From Nilaparvata lugens (taxonomy: Eukaryota; Arthropoda; Insecta; Hemiptera; Delphacidae): a DNA stretch of 64,000 bases. Positions 41,241 through 52,730 of the stretch are shown piece by piece. A program made the translations under genes and the position numbers. The stretch lies in contig NC_052505.1 of the NCBI RefSeq assembly GCF_014356525.2, forward strand, positions 17,677,165 to 17,741,164. The letters run 5' to 3'. The notes under the pieces were generated by a model. The model did no database searches. It saw only the letters and a program-made list of their open reading frames with translations, and was not told where the DNA came from. Every line of letters begins with the position of its first letter. Position 1 is the stretch's first letter.

Positions 41241-41767
41241 CAGACCCCAAATGATTCTTAGGAAATTATAAAATGCGATATATTGAACTATTTGGTCAGT
41301 TTCCTCTTTTTACATAGGGAACAATGGAATGTAGGAGACTATGAATATGTTCAACTATAATAAGGCTTATGATTGAGCTAGAACTATTGTTCAGCTCAAT
41401 AATAAACATTAGTAACATTCTGCTACTAAACTATTGTTTTCTTCATAAATTCCTGATGGGTACACCGGTATATGTGTCTTGTTCAAGTTATCAAGGTTCT
41501 AGTTTCATCTACTGAGGATAATGTAATCAAACTAAAATTTCACAACAATCGTAGCTGGCTTGTTCACATTGTATCGAACTTCTAAATAGAGAAATAACCT
41601 TGAAATAGCCACTGGATGAAGCTCAGAAATTCCACTAAAAATATGCAATCAATGGAGCTTATCACATTTCATCCATTCTGAAATTAATAATAGCAGTTCA
41701 TGGAATCCAATATTGAAGAGTACAATTACATTCATTCACGGAATTTGGCCAATTGTAGAGTAATTGA
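41241..41767. other. Unassigned
   Basis: No gene or repeat recognised. Confidence 0.4.
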
Positions 41768-41940
41768 TGTTCATTGTTTTTCACAACCACAACGTCAATT
41801 GAACCTTTCTGTGAAAATTTCCATGATACAGATAAAAACAGTGAGGTCAATTAATTTTCATTGTTTTTCAGAACCACAACATCCATTGAACCTTTCTGCA
41901 AAAATTTCCATGATATAGATAAGAACAGAGAGGCCATGAT
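41768..41940 (+). repeat. Two-copy tandem repeat of about 88 bp
   Basis: GTTCATTGTTTTTCACAACC is repeated as TTTCATTGTTTTTCAGAACC 88-100 bp later, and AATTTCCATGATACAGATAA as AATTTCCATGATATAGATAA. Confidence 0.75.
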
Positions 41941-42093
41941 ACAATTTTTCCATAACTAAGAGGCCTATTTTTGAGAACATACAATTGAACAATTAGTATT
42001 CTGTGTTCTAATGTCTGTACTATAACCATGCAACAGGTTTCTGAGAGAACAGAAACATGGAGCAATTATTACTGTTGCCAAAATTAATCATAC

Positions 42094-42692
42094 CGGGTGA
42101 CCCACAATATCGGGAACATTTGAAAACGCCATAAAACATCAGTGAGTAGGACAAGGATGATTTTATTTAAACGAATGTGAAGTTCAAGACTTGCCATTTG
42201 GGAATTATTGACAACATCTATCACGTTTCGACAATTACTTCTTCAAGATGGCTTCCTCCTGCACAAATACACTCTTGAAATCTGTGTTGAGATTCCCTGA
42301 AAGATTGCTGCAACATTTCAGCTGGGATAAAGTTAATTTCATTTTGAATTGTCTGTTATGACTCAACCACAGTCATTGATTGGTCAAATTGTAAAAACGT
42401 TTGATTCGAGATAGCTCCACAAACAGAAAATCGCAGGTGGAGAGATCATGGGGCCAGGAAACGCAGATGTTGCAGCGATCAATGAGGAATCGTCCAAACA
42501 GATTTCAAGAGTGTATTCGTTCAGGAGGAAGCCATCTTGAAGAAGTAATTGTCAAAAAGTGATAGATGTTATCAATAATTCTTGAAAGACAAGTCTTGAA
42601 CTTTACATTAGTTTGTATAAAATCAAATGTTTGCCCTCCCCACTAATGTTTTATGGCGTTTTTAAAAGTTCCCGTTTTCTGTGTCACTCTGT
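42094..42692. mobile_element. Mariner-type foldback element with transposase remnant
   Basis: Inverted arms of about 190 bp: left 42,094-42,290 (GGGTGACCCACAATATCGGG, AAAACGCCATAAAACATC, CAATTACTTCTTCAAGATGG, CACTCTTGAAATCTG) and right 42,490-42,692 (CAGATTTCAAGAGTG, CCATCTTGAAGAAGTAATTG, ATGTTTTATGGCGTTTTT). Between them on the minus strand, about 42,400-42,480, are words of the catalytic C-terminus of DUF4817-type mariner transposases (Leu-Ser-Thr-Cys-Asp-Phe). It is related to the relic at 2,310. It appears to be an internally deleted, foldback-rearranged copy. Confidence 0.65.
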
Positions 42693-43349
42693 ACATTCAA
42701 TTCTGATTCTTGTACTTCCCTGTCTTCTGCTTCTTCTCCATCTCTTTCTACTTCTCCTTTCACCACTCACCCTCTCTCTTCCTCTATCCCTCCTTCTCAT
42801 TCTTATTCTTGCTTTTCATATCATCTCTCTCATCAATTTTCTCCTTCTTCTTCTACTGAATGTTCTGTTTCTTTTCAATTTCATGTTATCCTATTCAGGA
42901 GTTCAATTACAGAGCTGAAGAGTCAACAACAACAGCATGGTTTTTAAATTAATTTGATGTAGACCTACTCTACAATTATCTTCTTCAATTATTTTTCTAT
43001 ACTCACAATAATTTATTTTCTAGGCTACAATACTACTGCATTGTCCATCACCTGTTTGAGAACAATATGTCTGTCCAAATGGAGAACCGAATGAATGAAT
43101 GTTGCGTGAACATGTGAATGCGACAAGTATCAATTAAGAATGCAATCAATGATGAAAATTTGGAGCGTACTGAACATTGTATTATTCTCGACAGTTTATT
43201 TGCATATAGATTGGATTTTTATTGACGCATCCACTCTCGACATCCATTAGTAATGTGTTTACTGTTTAGAACAATATGTGTGAGAGTTTTTTTATTTATT
43301 TGCGGGGCTATTATTGTCAGACGAATGGAGCAGCAGACATGTTGTGCTC
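42693..43349. other. CT-rich then AT-rich spacer
   Basis: 42,710-42,870 is pyrimidine-rich. No gene. Confidence 0.4.
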
Positions 43350-43565
43350 ATTTTGAATGAAAAAGACTAAGAAATTGTCAAAAAACCACTGATTTATTGA
43401 TAGTTAGAAAGACCGGTTTCGGTTATTACACCATCGTTAATCTCTGATAAACGAGATGAGAGTTTATCAGAGATTGACGATGGTGTTATAACCGAAAACG
43501 GTCTTTATAATTATCAATAAATCAGCGGTTTTTTGACAATTTCTTAGTCTTTTTCATTCAATATG
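43350..43565. mobile_element. Hairpin MITE with 100-bp arms
   Basis: The left arm ATTTTGAATGAAAAAGACTA ... GACCGGTTTCGGTTATTACA ... TCTCTGATAAAC is inverted on the right as GTTTATCAGAGA ... TAACCGAAAACGGTC ... TCTTTTTCATTCAATAT. The loop is only about 12 bp. From memory, the GGTTTCGGTTATTACACCAT block is a very widespread arthropod repeat. Confidence 0.8.
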
Positions 43566-43870
43566 AATAATTACCACAATATCAACTTCTCAACTACACA
43601 AAAAAATTGTGCTCATTTGGTTAGGCTGCAGCCTCGATCGAAGTCTCTGAAATATTCCTAATGCTATCTTTACATTTCTTATAACAAGGCAAATTGGAAC
43701 TTGGTAAAGATGTAAGAATGTGGATATATTTGTGGAAATATTGTGATGTTGTATGTCTATTAAAATTTGTAATAAATGCATTTGAGACTAAGTTGGTTAT
43801 GTTATGTTCAGAAGCATAGAGAAATTCGATAAAGTAAAGAGGTGGATAAACTGAAGATGGATTGAAAACG
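43566..43870. other. Unassigned
   Basis: No gene. Confidence 0.4.
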
Positions 43871-44429
43871 TAATTCCTTCTTCTCCTTTTTCTTCTTCTT
43901 CTTCTTTTTCTTCTTCTTTTTCTTCTTCTTTTTCTTCTCCTCCTCCTCCTCTTCCTACTCCTTCTACGTCTTTACCTTTTTCCTCCTCTTCTTTTTTTTT
44001 GTTTTGTGTCATTCCCTTTTCCTGCTTCTTCTTCACCATCTTTTTCCTTTTCTTTTTTTTTGTTTTGTGTCATTTCCTTCTCCTGCTTCTTCTTCCCCAT
44101 CTTTCTCCTCCTCTTCTCCTTTTTTCTCCGTCATTCACTCCTCCTTCTTCTCCTTCTATAGAGCTCATCTCTTCTTATAACTGAAGATAGATTAAAAACG
44201 TAATTTCCTCTTCATATTTTTTCCTTCTTCTTCTCCTTTTTCTTCTTCTTCTTCTTCTTCTTCTTCTTCTTCTTCTTCTTCTTCTGCTCCTCCTCCTTCT
44301 TCTTCTTCTTCTTCTTCTTCTTCTTCTTCTTCTTCTTCTTCTTCTTCTTCTTCTTCTCCGTTCTTCTTCTTCTTCTTCTTCTTCTTCTTCTTCTTCTTCT
44401 TCTTCTTCTTCTTCTTCTTCTTCTTCTTC

Positions 44430-44460
<31 letters not shown>

Positions 44461-44515
44461 TTCCTTCTTCACCGTTCTTCTTCTTCTTCTTCTTCACCGT
44501 TCTTCTTATTATTAT
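43871..44515. repeat. (TTC)n-rich polypyrimidine tract
   Basis: Long TTC/TCC triplet array with pure runs at 44,235-44,290, 44,300-44,358 and 44,365-44,430. The poly-Glu, poly-Lys and poly-Arg frames here are artefacts. ACGTAATTCCTTCTTCTCCT (43,868) and ACGTAATTTCCTCTTC (44,197) show a larger duplication. Confidence 0.9.
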
Positions 44516-45083
44516 TATTGCTAGAAGAATTGAGATAGAATGAGAGAAAGAGAGCGGATGAGAGAATGAAAAACGAGGAAGATTGGTTGTGTGTCAGCAG
44601 AATACAATAAATGACAGATTGATTGTCAAACAGCAGTTTGTTGAGAAGGGAGAGTGGAGAAATATGAGCAGGAGAGAGGTAGCTGGGCATTGGGATAGGA
44701 TAAGGAGTGGGAGAGTGAGAACTATATGATAGACAATGTGATTGAGAGAGAGAAGTGGAAGATAGATGTGTCATGCATTTAGGGAGGAGAGCAAGTGAGA
44801 GATATATAGAGATAAAAACAAAGTGATAGAGAGATCAAGTGGAAGATAGCTGAGGCATTGGGACAGGAAAGCGTATGAGAGAATGAGGAATACAGAGAGA
44901 GGAATAGAAGAGTAGATAGAGTGATGGAGGGAGAGAGAGTTTATGAGAGAATGAGAGAGCTTAAATAAAGAGAGTGAGTGAGAAAGAAAACTGAGTAATA
45001 AAAGAGAGTGCATGACTTCCAGCTGAAATAAAGACAGTGAGTGAGAGAGAAAACTGAGTAATAGAAGAGAGTGCATGACTTTC

Positions 45084-45110
<27 letters not shown>
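44516..45110. repeat. GA-rich tract with 66-bp tandem duplication
   Basis: GAAAACTGAGTAATA-AAGAGA then GTGCATGACTT occurs at 44,988-45,020 and again at 45,050-45,083. It ends with a pure GA run (45,083-45,109). Confidence 0.7.
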
Positions 45111-45115
<5 letters not shown>

Positions 45116-45360
45116 CACTCAATCTTTTGGAGGACGGATGGACAGATCGGTCCACGCAGCAAAAGCAGAAATTCTGCTGACGTGGCAGTTTGTGGGATGA
45201 CAGCTGACTGCGATTGGTGTCAATTGCTGCAGTGGATTGTCTTTGTATTCTGCAGCCACGCAAAAATCCCAAGATTCGGCAAAAAGTTAGGAAACACAAG
45301 AAAAATGAAGTGAGAAAGATTTCACTAAATCTCAAGTAAGTAGAATTGAGATGTTTGTTG

Positions 45361-45466
45361 TTTATTGTTTTATTTAATTATTTATTCTTTCTTCATAATA
45401 AAGCACAGATTGGGAGAGAAAAAGTAAGAATACCTAGTACTATTCCTCTCCCAAATTTAGGTACGG
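45361..45466 (-). repeat. LINE 3' end with conserved stem-loop, copy 4
   Basis: TTGGGAGAGAAAAAGTAAG pairs with CTATTCCTCTCCCAAATTT (45,410-45,457). A tail with TTTATTTAATTATTTATTC lies on its left. Confidence 0.7.
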
Positions 45467-45569
45467 TAACATTGAAAGTCCAAATGAGGTTTTGTCTTCT
45501 AGATTTCCACATAACTTTCTGCTCAAGAAGATATGTTTTTAAAAGTTTTATTCTTTTTCTACCATAGAT

Positions 45570-46010
45570 CAATAAGAATATTCAAGAATGAGAATATTAA
45601 TTTGCCATTAAATGCAACACTGTACCACAGAATAGATACAGAATGGAAACTAGCAATCAATCGCCTATCCAACCATTGCTTTTTACATGGCACAAATACT
45701 AGACACGTCACGTGACTGCGCCATCTTGTTAGAAATGAAAATCCTGGACTTTTGATTGGCTCGCGGCAGTGAATGAGATCAATTGATCCGGATCAGTAAA
45801 GTGATCCGAACCTTCCATCTATATACTATTACAATGCGGAACTTTCTAACAAGATGGCGGATTTTAGTACCAGGGTACTAGCCGAGTTTCCATTCTGTAT
45901 CTATTCTGTGACTGTACAATAGGCATCGCCATTTGTTTGGAAAAGAATAAAATACAATATATTTACATAATTTATGCTGTCATTAAGTGTCACTAGGCAT
46001 GTCAGTGTAG
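45570..46010 (-). mobile_element. 5'-truncated LINE-F relative (3' end only)
   Basis: Segments 45,570-45,625 (AATTTGCCATTAAATGCAAC) and 45,911-46,010 (AATAGGCATCGCC, TTATGCTGTCATTAAGTGTC, ACTAGGCATGTCAGTG) match the 3' end of LINE-F at 27,830-27,975. It shows that LINE-F belongs to a multi-copy family. It is split by a MITE. Confidence 0.8.
45626..45910. mobile_element. 285-bp TIR element inserted in a LINE tail
   Basis: The ends CACAGAATAGATACAGAATG and CATTCTGTATCTATTCTGTG are a perfect inverted pair, continuing to GGAAACT/AGTTTCC (26-27 bp). The host word ACTGTAC is duplicated at 45,619-45,625 and 45,911-45,917, and the uninterrupted form (CACTGTACAATAGG) is seen in LINE-F at 27,868. A second inner inverted pair (CAAGATGGCG / CGCCATCTTG, TTTCTAACAAGATGG) follows. 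Non-coding. Confidence 0.85.
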
Positions 46011-46399
46011 TGGAAATATACCCTCATCAGACAATGGTTTTTGAAAGAACATCATTCCTCTGGTTTCATAATGTTTAGAACATGATGAATTATCCGTATC
46101 AGATTGCAAATTTAGGAATATAGAATTATCCGAAATGGAGGTAGTATAACGTGTCCCCCGTGCTAGAGCAAAATAATGTTGGAAATGTCCAAAATGCTGC
46201 TGATATTCTGCTACCTGTTCTCTGTTTTATTAAAATCTTTCTTTTGGAACCGATTTGAAATTTTCCATTTACCTTCTTCAACCGATCTTTGTGTCTTGTG
46301 ATTCTATCATGATATCATTTAGCACGTATCCTTTCTCGCCTTTCAAATTATGAAGGAGTAAGTAGTCAATTAATTAATTAATTAATCAATCATTTGTTT
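46011..46399. other. Unassigned
   Basis: No gene recognised. Confidence 0.4.
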
Positions 46400-46858
46400 T
46401 CAGTTTTACAATAATAATGTTGTAACAAGTAACCTTATCTTGAACTTCTGTTTTTCTTACATCGGCATGGTTTTACATTCTAGTTTTTCTGCTCTCTTAG
46501 TATTTCACTCTTAGTACTTCTTCTTTTCGGATTGAGATTTTATTTTTTTTTTTTTATTATTTTATTTTTTTTTGTTTCTCATACATTCCATATGTTTCTT
46601 TCTTCTTTATTATATTTTTTCTATTTTCGACTGAATCTCAAGCCACTAATTATAGCCGACTGATTACTCGTTGCCATCGCTCAAACTACTTAGTTTTACT
46701 GGTAACGCCAATGATAATATTATAATCGATTTTTAAATGGAAAATATTTTAATTTTAAGTTTTTGTAATGTATCGTTTATGAAAATTTTTATATTTTTCA
46801 CATTTGTAAAGTTTGTTTAATGATTTTGGCAATAAATATTTCTTTCTTTCTTTCTTTC
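46400..46858 (+). repeat. Probable LINE 3' UTR with (TTTC)n tail
   Basis: T-rich non-coding sequence ends TTTGGCAATAAATATTTC followed by TTTC repeats (46,836-46,858), the form of a LINE 3' end with a simple-sequence tail. Confidence 0.45.
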
Positions 46859-47404
46859 AATCTTATTATTGAACGAATTCTATCTATACAGTGGTTCAAA
46901 GAACACCTCAATATGAAGTTGATTGATGAAAAAATTAGAAAATTATCGTTGATCATAGAAAACAGAACCAACAAACGAACAATGACTCGAGCTTCAAGTA
47001 AAAAAAAAAAACTCGCTGCACTTGTTCAAATACATTGGCTACTTGCTTTAGTGGTTCAGCCATCAATGTAATATATCATTAGGGATTTTATCCATAATGA
47101 TTTCATTGGTTTGAGTATTCCAGAAGTATTTTGAAGCAGCCTGCACACAAGGACAATAGTAGCGTCCACTAAGCATCCACTAGCCGTCGCGGAATCGGAA
47201 AAATGTAATGTACATTCGAGTTTCGGAAATTTCTAATTCCGATTCTACAGTCCTGGTGTGCAGGGTGATTGAGATACAGTTCGAGGAAAGCCCTTCGTAT
47301 TATTATTATTATTCGTATTATATTATACCAGTTTCAGCTGAGCTTTAGTGTTTAAAAGTTTGTGTTTCTTGAATAGTTTCAAATTTTCTTAAATAACTCA
47401 ATAA

Positions 47405-48062
47405 TATCGGGGACCGAGCTTCGCTCTGGAGTACAAAAGCATAACACATTTTATTACGAAAGAGGAAATTATAATAACATTCATACAAAAATCTTTCATC
47501 TAATCACAGTAAATTGAGATTAATTCCCAGAGGAATGCAAAAATCTCCCTCACAAAGGACCAGTTGTACAAATGCCGGATAAATTTTAATCCTGATTAAC
47601 TTCACGTGAACCAAATCAGAGAAGACCATTTCAAGAAGATGGATCTACTGGAATTAATCAAGATTGAAAATAACCCGGAATTTTTGCAACCGGCACTAAG
47701 TACCTGATTGAATGATTACAAAAATTCAACAGCTGAGTCATAATTATGACACAGTCCCACACACATGAACTCGCTCACTCACTTCCATCACCAACAGACG
47801 ACGAAATAATAATTATTATCAGTTGTTTTACGAAGGATGAATAATAATTATCCTTCTTATGTCCTTCAGCCAGTTTTCCCAGGGATGAGACCTTGTGCAA
47901 TCGAATCTTTATATCATAGACCTACTATGTTCTAAATTTCGTGGTAATCGTTAGAGCCGTTTTCGAGATTCGGTAAAATACAAACATATAAACATCTAAA
48001 CAACTAAACATCTAAACATCCAAACATCTAAACATATAAACAGAAGTTGCTCGTTTAATAAT
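47405..48062 (+). mobile_element. Repeat element E with AAACATCTAAAC tail
   Basis: Starts near TATCGGGGACCGAGCTTCGC and ends TGCTCGTTTAATAATATAGG. Before the end is an array of a 10-12 bp unit (AAACATCTAAAC, 47,982-48,045), preceded by TCGTTAGAGCCGTTTTCGAG, a word also present in family B. From memory this is a common hemipteran repeat. Class unknown. Confidence 0.5.
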
Positions 48063-48974
48063 ATAGGATAAATTAAACCTGTATTCCAATTAGTCAATCC
48101 AACTTATTCAAATCCCAAACATGTATTCAAGACTTGTCATTATTCCAACTCAATAATATATTCTAAACCCAACATGAATGCAATCTGTGACGATTGAGTG
48201 GAATATTTCTAATTAATTTAACAATTCATGCCATCTAAATTCAAAACTTATAGTAAGTTTTCATGTTTATCCTTGACTAAAATTTTATAAAAATTGTTCA
48301 CATGAAATTCTAACCTTATCTTGGACTTTGTCACCTATAAATTTGAAAGGAAAATAGCACAAGGACTATCTTATTATTTCATCTACCAATGTTATCACAT
48401 CTGTGTCATTTGCATTGTAAATACATAAAATAAGAATGAACTTGAAATACATTTCATCCTCTCACTCCACCTCACGCGAACTACATAGAAAACAGAAGAA
48501 AGAACTAGTTCTCAATCCCAATGTGTTAATCGTGAACAGAGAGGCAAGCAAAACAGAAATAATATCCTACACCTCTTCCGGTTTTTCAACAGTAGCCGAA
48601 GATAAGGCAAGGCAGACGCGCGTGAATTCCAAAAATAAGCCCCAAGTAGCAGAGCATAGGGAGGTTGGTTTTGGGTTCACACTCAGTAGAGTTGAATACA
48701 AGTGAAAACGTTATGGATCTGAAGCCTTTTGTTGTCGGAGTCCATTCTGTTGCCGAAACCACAAGACCAGCACCACTGTGCCTCCTCCCATTTAGTCTAC
48801 ACATACCCCCAATCCCCCCCTCGCCGAGGACCCCAGGGGGGAACCAGCCCCCTTCACACACGTACCCTCGTAAGTTTTATCTTGAGCCGCACCGTACTAA
48901 AGCCAAACCGTCTTGTTCAAATATTTACTCGACTTTTTCTTTCCCTTTGCTTATTCCCTTCATCAACTACCTTC
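48063..48974. other. No recognisable gene
   Basis: AT-rich, then a more GC-balanced part (48,560-48,900) with a C-rich patch (CCCCCAATCCCCCCCTCGCC near 48,808). Open frames there lack family features. Confidence 0.4.
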
Positions 48975-49110
48975 CATTCTTCTCCTTTTTCTTCTTCTCT
49001 TTCTTCTTCTTCTTCTTCTCCTCCTTCTTTTCTTCTTCTTCTTCATCATCTTCTTCTTCTTCTTCTTCTTCTTCTTCTTCTTCTTCTCCTTCTTCTTCTT
49101 TCTCTCATTG
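48975..49110. repeat. (TTC)n polypyrimidine microsatellite
   Basis: TTC/TCC triplets; the longest pure run is at about 49,050-49,086. Confidence 0.9.
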
Positions 49111-49659
49111 AATCCATGCTCTCCCGCTTCCATTATCCTTCTTCTTCCTCGATTCCTTGCTTGAATAATTTTCCTTTTCTTTCTATCATAACTAGCCTAT
49201 GAAGAAATATGATATACTACCATATGAATAACTATGTCATTAATTATTGGAATCTATAATCTATAGATAAATAAATTATCTTGGTGAATAAATCCTTCCA
49301 CCATAGTAGAAGGCTGCAGAAACGGAGAATTGGCAACTATGTGTACTCATTGTCTATCATGTCACTGCAAAAGAATCGTTGATCGTTCCAAAAGTAGTTA
49401 GCAAGAGTTGATTTGTGTGAACAGAATTTGAAGGTTAAATAACGAAGGGAGAAGAAGGGGTAAGAGACATTGATCTAGCTGGAATTGGGTAGAACAGGGT
49501 TGGAGGAAGAGAGAAACAGTGAGAGAGTAAGAATGAGAGAGAGAAAGACACCCATAAATCTCAAGCAAAGCCTAACTGGACAGTTGACGTGCAGACTTAC
49601 TCTTATGTCCACTAAAATAAATCATCAAATGAGGAGGCCTTGATTTGAGTGCATGCGGA

Positions 49660-50310
49660 GAGAATGGAAAAGGAGGATGGGAGGAGAAGGAAAAGAAGAA
49701 GAAAAAGAAGGAGAAGGGGGAAAAGATGACGGAGAAGGAGGTATTGAAGAAGAAGAAGAAGAAGAAGAAGAAGAAGAAGAAGAAGAAGAAGGAGCGGTTG
49801 GAGAATAAAAAGGAGGAAAAGAACAAGATGAAGAAGAAGAAGGAAAATAAGGAGAAGGAGAAGAAGAAGTAGAAGAAGGAGGAGGAGAAGGAGAAGAAGA
49901 AGAAGAATAAGGAGGAGGAGAAGGAGAAGAAGAAGTAGAAGAAGGAGGAGGAGAAGGAGAAGAAGAAGTAGAAGAAGGAGGAGGAGAAGGAGAAGAAGAA
50001 GTAGAAGAAGGAGGAGGAGAAGGAGAAGAAGAAGTAGAAGAAGGAGGAGGAGAAGGAGAAGAAGAAGTAGAAGAAGGAGGAGGAGAAGGAGAAGAAGAAG
50101 TAGAAGAAGGAGGAGGAGAAGGAGAAGAAGAAGTAGAAGAAGGAGGAGGAGAAGGAGAAGAAGAAGTAGAAGAAGGAGGAGGAGAAGGAGAAGAAGAAGT
50201 AGAAGAAGGAGGAGGAGAAGGAGAAGAAGAAGTAGAAGAAGGAGGAGGAGAAGGAGAAGAAGAAGAAGAAGGAAAATAAGGAGAAGGAGAAGAAGAAGTA
50301 GAAGAAGATA
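49660..50310. repeat. 33-bp polypurine minisatellite
   Basis: A unit beginning TAGAAGAAGGAGGAGGAGAA (33 bp) repeats about ten times without visible change at 49,936-50,265 (unit T at 49,936, 49,969, 50,002 and so on). Degenerate GAA/GGA sequence with related variants lies on each side. Because 33 is a multiple of three, frames stay open and give false proteins (Phe/Ser or poly-Leu). Confidence 0.9.
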
Positions 50311-50467
50311 TAGAAAGAGATGGTCCACACCGGTCAAGTCCCTCCCTGTGATGGATGGAATCTGTTAGTTTTCGGTGGTGTAATTGGGCTTATGTTACGG
50401 CTAAATTCCTGTGTCACTGTATAGTAGCCTTCCACTCATCTAGAGATTGCTTGACAGCTTCTTATCA

Positions 50468-50575
50468 CTCTTCTTCTTCTTCTTCTTCTTCTTCTTCTTC
50501 TTCTTCTTCTTCTTCTTCTTCTTCTCCTTCTCCTTCTCCTTCACTTTCTCCTCCTCCTCCTTTTTCTCCTCCTTC
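50468..50575. repeat. (TTC)n then (TCC)n microsatellite
   Basis: Pyrimidine-rich array, opposite in strand asymmetry to 49,660-50,310, so the two could pair in a single strand. Confidence 0.9.
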
Positions 50576-50639
50576 TTATCAACTTCACTACAATCAACAA
50601 AACGACTCAAGTTGATTATTTCTTCTAGTGTCTAGTTCC

Positions 50640-51905
50640 CCACATTCAATTCAAGTATCTTGAATAGTTTTGGATGATTTCCCATTAGTTGATTCAAACT
50701 AATATCATTATAATTTATACAATATTTCAGGAATCATATCTTCAAGTGCACTAAACAGTATATGCGATGAATAACCAACACCTAAATCACAGTCGATTTA
50801 AGAACATTGAATAGTTTTGGACGATTTCCAATTGGATCGTCAACGACTCAAGTTGATTCCTTCTAGTGTCTAGTACCCCACAGTCAATTCAAGAATCTTC
50901 AATAGTTTGGTTGATTTCCAATTAGATGATTCAAACTAATATCATTATAATATACAATATTTCAGGAATTATACCTTCAAGTACACTAAACAGTCTCTGC
51001 GTCAAGGTTCGTGAAAAACTCAACAATATTGAATAACCATCATCTAAATCACAGTCAGTTTAAGAATATTGAATAGTTTTGGATGATTTCCAATTAAATG
51101 ATTCAAACCAATATCAGTTTAATGTTTCAATATTTCAGGAATCATATCTTCAAGTGCACTAAACAGTCTATGCGTCAAGTTCCGTGAAAAACTGAACAAT
51201 ATTGAATAACCATCCTCTAAGGAAATAGCAACTACTCGATAAGTAGTCCATAAAGAAAAGCAACTTCTCCACAAACTAAAACAACCCTTCTATTGATAAC
51301 TAGTTCCACACAGTCAATTTAAGTAACTTGAATAGTTTTGGATGATTTTTAATTGAATGATTCTAATTAATGTTTTAGAAAGAAAAATAAAAATCTTAGT
51401 ACCTTTTTTGAAAATATCTAATATTTTGAAAGATTAGATACCCTTTTTGAGAATATTTAATATTTTTGATTACTAAGATTTTTATATTTCTTTCTATTTC
51501 CATAGAAGTAGCCCTATACAGAAAAGAGATGATTAATGTTTGTATGATATACAATATAGTATAATGTGGAATGTGCAATACTGTAGGAATAAATTATGCC
51601 TTCATGGGAAGTGCAGTAAACAGACATAGCTCGTGTAAAACACATGATGAACAACCATCACCTGAACAACAACTTCTCCACAGACTAGAACAACCTTTCA
51701 CGTGGTAATCACCAATGCAATCCAATATTTGTCCAACTTATATTAGTATTATTATACAATTGTAATTGAATACACAATATTTCAGGTATTATATCTTCAT
51801 GGAAAGTGTGATAAACAGTCAATGGGTGATAAAAACTCAACAATGATGAATAATCGTTACTACATATATGGTAAAGCAACTTCTCCACAGACTGAAACAA
51901 TCCTT
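50640..51905 (+). repeat. Diverged tandem (satellite-like) array
   Basis: About five degenerate units share the order ACAATATTTCAGGAATCATA, TCTTCAAGTGCACTAAACAG, TCAACAATATTGAATAACCA, AGTTTTGGATGATTTCCAAT. Marker ATTTCAGG lies at 50,724, 50,960, 51,132 and 51,780, with a diverged version near 51,573. Spacing is 170-440 bp because of internal indels and a MITE at 51,376-51,531. No coding capacity. Confidence 0.75.
51376..51531. mobile_element. Hairpin MITE family H, copy 2
   Basis: TTAGAAAGAAAAATAAAAAT pairs with ATTTTTATATTTCTTTCT; both arms contain TACC-TTTTTGA-AATAT. The flank GTAGCCCTATACAG links it to the copy at 1,712. A 10-bp direct repeat ATTAATGTTT at 51,366-51,375 and 51,532-51,541 looks like the target-site duplication. 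Confidence 0.75.
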
Positions 51906-51937
51906 AAGCTGGGTTTACACCAAAGTTATTAACAAAA

Positions 51938-52617
51938 TCTGGTGTGGTACATTCACACAACTTTCCTTGCCGTTATGAAAATTGACCAACTGACGCTAGT
52001 GTTCCCGCGCATCTCAAGTCTACTTTTCTAAGATCTGAGCCAGCTGGTGACAGGACAATAGCGCTGCAGACACACGAAGTCTGCTATCTCTTCATAGTGA
52101 ATGATTAAATAGAATCAACAGTTTGCAATGGAATAATCTCATTTTCTCTAATTATTTCGAGCTTATTTCCAATTTTAGGTGAAAATGCTACTGGACATTA
52201 ATTGTAGAGATTTCTATGCTTAATCTTTTCCACTAGAAATTTTTTGTGTTAAGTGTATCTGAAGCCTGATAATTGGGAATCTGAAATCAAACTCTGCATA
52301 GATGGTGCAGTGCTTTTGAAATTTTTACAGATATGAGACTTGTGGCAGTTGATAGAGATTATCAATGACTTTTCTAGGTATGAATTTGATCAAAATCGTT
52401 GGAGCCGTTTTCGAGAAAATCGCGAAAACCCTGTTTTTGACAACATTTTCGCCATTTTAGCCGCCATCTTGAATTGAATTTGATCGAAATTGTTCGTGTC
52501 GGATCCTTATAGTGTAAGGACCTTGAGTTCTAAATTTCAAGTCATTCCGTTGATTGGGAGATGAGATATCGTGTACTCAGACGCACAGTCACCACACACA
52601 CACACACACACACACAA

Positions 52618-52660
<43 letters not shown>

Positions 52661-52699
52661 ACACCACCACACCACACACACACACACACACACCACACA

Positions 52700-52730
<31 letters not shown>

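Noticed and set aside
44192..44497. Poly-Glu/poly-Lys/poly-Arg frames
   Set aside because: Artefacts of the TTC microsatellite.
49572..50337. Two long minus-strand frames (about 250 codons) rich in Phe/Ser/Tyr or Leu
   Set aside because: They are translations of the 33-bp GA minisatellite; the unit is a multiple of three so stops are avoided. No other protein features.
50640..51905. CRISPR-like array
   Set aside because: Units are too long, diverged and unevenly spaced, there are no short identical repeats with unique spacers, and the genome is animal.
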